DNA from: a virus
Direction: 5' to 3' (one strand)
Length of the DNA stretch: 42,093 nucleotides
IMG/VR virus record: IMGVR_UViG_3300018405_000005
Span: 1 to 42,093 of that record
Shown piece after piece: positions 40,540-42,093 of this stretch (its first letter is position 1; the number at the start of each line of letters is the position of its first letter). The notes under the pieces are model-generated. The model searched no databases, was not told the origin of the DNA, and saw only the letters and a program-made list of their open reading frames with translations. Position numbers and translations under genes: made by a program.

Positions 40540-42093
40540 TTGGGTTGACCTTATAGTATTGGTTTAAGTTAATAATCTCTGACACTTCAATTGTGCGCCA
40601 GTCGCCTTTTATAGTTCCACGTAGTAAGTACCAATCTTTGCCCACTCGACCAGTCTCTGCAATTTCCCGTCCAATTGCTTCATATTGCTTGCGACCAATC
40701 TTGCAGCTGACCATGTCGGTATCATCTTCCAACTTAAAGTTGAGATAGAATCGGTCTGTCTCAATGCGCTCACCACCGCGCTTCTCAAGGAACACTTGCT
40801 CGTTGAGGTCACGCAAGTTTCTATCAACAAGTTTCCCGATGATGACATACTCACCTTTGCCATCGACATCCCTGATGTAATGGACTTTGTCAACAGCTCC
40901 GCCTGTTGAGGACACTGGGTCTGTATACAGGAATCCAAAATAGTGCTGAGCTGGGAATAGCACATCGAGTTCAGTTGCTGGGTTTGATAGTGCTTTAAAG
41001 AGGCTTGGAGTAAGTTTTGCCTTTCCTTCTCTTGCTCTAAGAATTGTTTTAGCCTTAGCTGGCCCAATTCCTTTGATGTTTGTAAGCCCTCCAACAAGCG
41101 TTCGTCCATCATGACAACTCCATCCAAGTAGTGACAAGTCAGGGTCAACCGGAACATATTCAAAGTTCTCGTGAACCACAAAGTCGCGTAACAGCTTTAT
41201 TGCAGCGTCGTTATCAGTAGCATGGTTAAGACAAGCGACAGCAAATTCAGCAGGATAGTGACACTTACAGTAAGCAGTCCAGTAACTAACAAGACCATAA
41301 GAAACAGCGTGGGATTTGTTGAATGACCAAGAACCACTCGCTGATATGTCTGTCCACATTTGTTCACAAGTTGCTTCATCATACTCACCACTAGCCATAG
41401 CACCTTTGATGAACTTCTCTTTGTATCGACCAAAGAACTCATCACCCATAGACTTGGAAGCTGCACGACGCAAGTCAGATGTATCTTCCCAAGACAGCCC
41501 ACCAATTAGACGAGCCATGTTCATCATCTGTTCCTGATAAACTACAATGCCATAAGTATCACCAGTGATAGAGCGATGAGTGTCACTATAGTATGTCGCT
41601 TCTTCTTCACCAGTGGAATACTTGATATATCGAGCAGTACCACCAGAGTTAAGAGCGCCAGGACGAGCAAGAGCAGTGATTGCAACAATGTCATCAAAAT
41701 TATTTACTCCCATCTGTTTCACGATGATTTGAAGTGCCTGTCCCTCAAACTGGAACACACCATTCAAGCGGAGATTTGACATCATCTTGAATGTTGCTTC
41801 ATCATCTGTTGGAATGCTATTGAACCACTTGTATGGCTTGCCTAGCTGTTCCGCTACTTCTTCAAGAATTGAAAGAGTACGCAAGCCAAGGCAGTCAACC
41901 TTCAATAGACCTAGATACTCAGCATCTTTCTTGTCCATCTGTATAATGTCGTCACGGCTGTTGAGCGAGCCATAGTTGGTGAGCTCTTCAGTAGCAACCA
42001 AGATTCCAGCTGCATGCTTTCCGGCGTGAGATGCGTGCCCTTCGATTTCACTGACAAGGCGCATATTCGGATAGCGCTCAATAAACTTTTGCC
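40532..42093 (-). CDS. dnaE: DNA polymerase III alpha-like (family C) polymerase, C-terminal part
   Basis: This is the second part of the 939-residue polymerase that begins at 1381; bases 41971-42093 repeat 1-123. It shows EGHASHAGKHAAGIL (HAGKHAAG is a family C hallmark), the third catalytic aspartate in KVDCLGLRTL (about residue 486), YQEQMMNMARLIGG and FNKSHAVSYGLVSYWTAYCKCHYPAEFA. A helix-hairpin-helix follows (LTNIKGIGPAKAKTIL), and the C-terminus is OB-like. At 939 residues it is shorter than E. coli DnaE (1160), and the tau-binding end seems absent. A clamp-binding peptide is not obvious. It is followed directly by the ligase gene. Confidence 0.95.
   Translation of the reverse strand, partial: QKFIERYPNMRLVSEIEGHASHAGKHAAGILVATEELTNYGSLNSRDDIIQMDKKDAEYLGLLKVDCLGLRTLSILEEVAEQLGKPYKWFNSIPTDDEATFKMMSNLRLNGVFQFEGQALQIIVKQMGVNNFDDIVAITALARPGALNSGGTARYIKYSTGEEEATYYSDTHRSITGDTYGIVVYQEQMMNMARLIGGLSWEDTSDLRRAASKSMGDEFFGRYKEKFIKGAMASGEYDEATCEQMWTDISASGSWSFNKSHAVSYGLVSYWTAYCKCHYPAEFAVACLNHATDNDAAIKLLRDFVVHENFEYVPVDPDLSLLGWSCHDGRTLVGGLTNIKGIGPAKAKTILRAREGKAKLTPSLFKALSNPATELDVLFPAQHYFGFLYTDPVSSTGGAVDKVHYIRDVDGKGEYVIIGKLVDRNLRDLNEQVFLEKRGGERIETDRFYLNFKLEDDTDMVSCKIGRKQYEAIGREIAETGRVGKDWYLLRGTIKGDWRTIEVSEIINLNQYYKVNPNG
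41971..42093. repeat. Direct repeat of the window ends, right copy
   Basis: Identical to bases 1-123. It lies inside the polymerase coding sequence, so the reading frame continues through it into the left end of the window. Confidence 0.93.

Noticed and set aside
1-41970. Temperate lifestyle (integrase, repressor, attachment site)
   Set aside because: No integrase, recombinase, Cro/CI-like repressor or tRNA-like attachment site could be recognised on either strand.

Overview
The window is essentially one complete genome of a tailed double-stranded DNA phage, about 41,970 bp, opened at an arbitrary point. Its first 123 bases are repeated exactly as its last 123 bases (41971-42093), and a DNA polymerase gene runs across that junction, so the molecule was assembled as a circle (circularly permuted or terminally redundant in nature). 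Virion genes of the P22/SU10 podovirus type (terminase, large portal, scaffold, SU10-type coat protein, head-tail adaptor, tailspike, internal ejection proteins), with no tail tube, sheath or tape-measure gene, point to a short-tailed phage. The tailspike and the overall protein style suggest a Gram-negative host, probably a gammaproteobacterium; the host cannot be fixed from the sequence. No integrase, repressor or tRNA was seen, so a lytic lifestyle is likely.

The genome has two opposing arms. The leftward arm (minus strand, from 17862 down to 1 and, through the circle, from 41970 down to 39412) begins with about 14 small genes of mostly unknown function (12.7-16.7 kb). It continues with a primase-helicase, a small coupled ORF, RusA resolvase, a Sak4-like RecA-core ATPase, a DUF669 protein, a RecB-like nuclease, an SF2 helicase, an FAD-type protein, ThyX, a HAD-DUF3310 fusion, a methyltransferase, a DnaQ-like exonuclease, a family C DNA polymerase and an ATP-dependent ligase. 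Together these form a largely self-made replication, recombination and nucleotide-supply module. Intrinsic-terminator-like hairpins sit at five junctions of this arm.

The rightward arm (18229-39376) starts from a clear sigma70-type promoter at 18169-18197. It holds the small and large terminase, portal, scaffold, major capsid protein, adaptor, tailspike, a lysis cassette (two small membrane proteins around a DUF5675 protein), tail proteins, a set of probable ejection proteins and several structural or fibre-like proteins. It ends at a strong bidirectional terminator (39381-39410) where the two arms converge.

The most unusual part is a 440-bp gene-free stretch at 16734-17175. Its left half carries three perfect 7- to 9-bp inverted repeats, and its right half carries nine exact copies of the heptamer TATCCTA in both orientations, three of them at an exact 11-bp period. 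This looks like an iteron-type replication origin or a multi-operator control region. The gene beside it (17176-17862) has a paralogue far away at 4942-5526, and both have the same short motif upstream. Two short islands inside the ligase and ejection-protein genes share the odd base composition of this region (very few TG/CA, many CG), and the ligase island also carries two of its sequence words. A hexamer, AGCGGA, is strongly over-represented across the whole genome in all reading frames.
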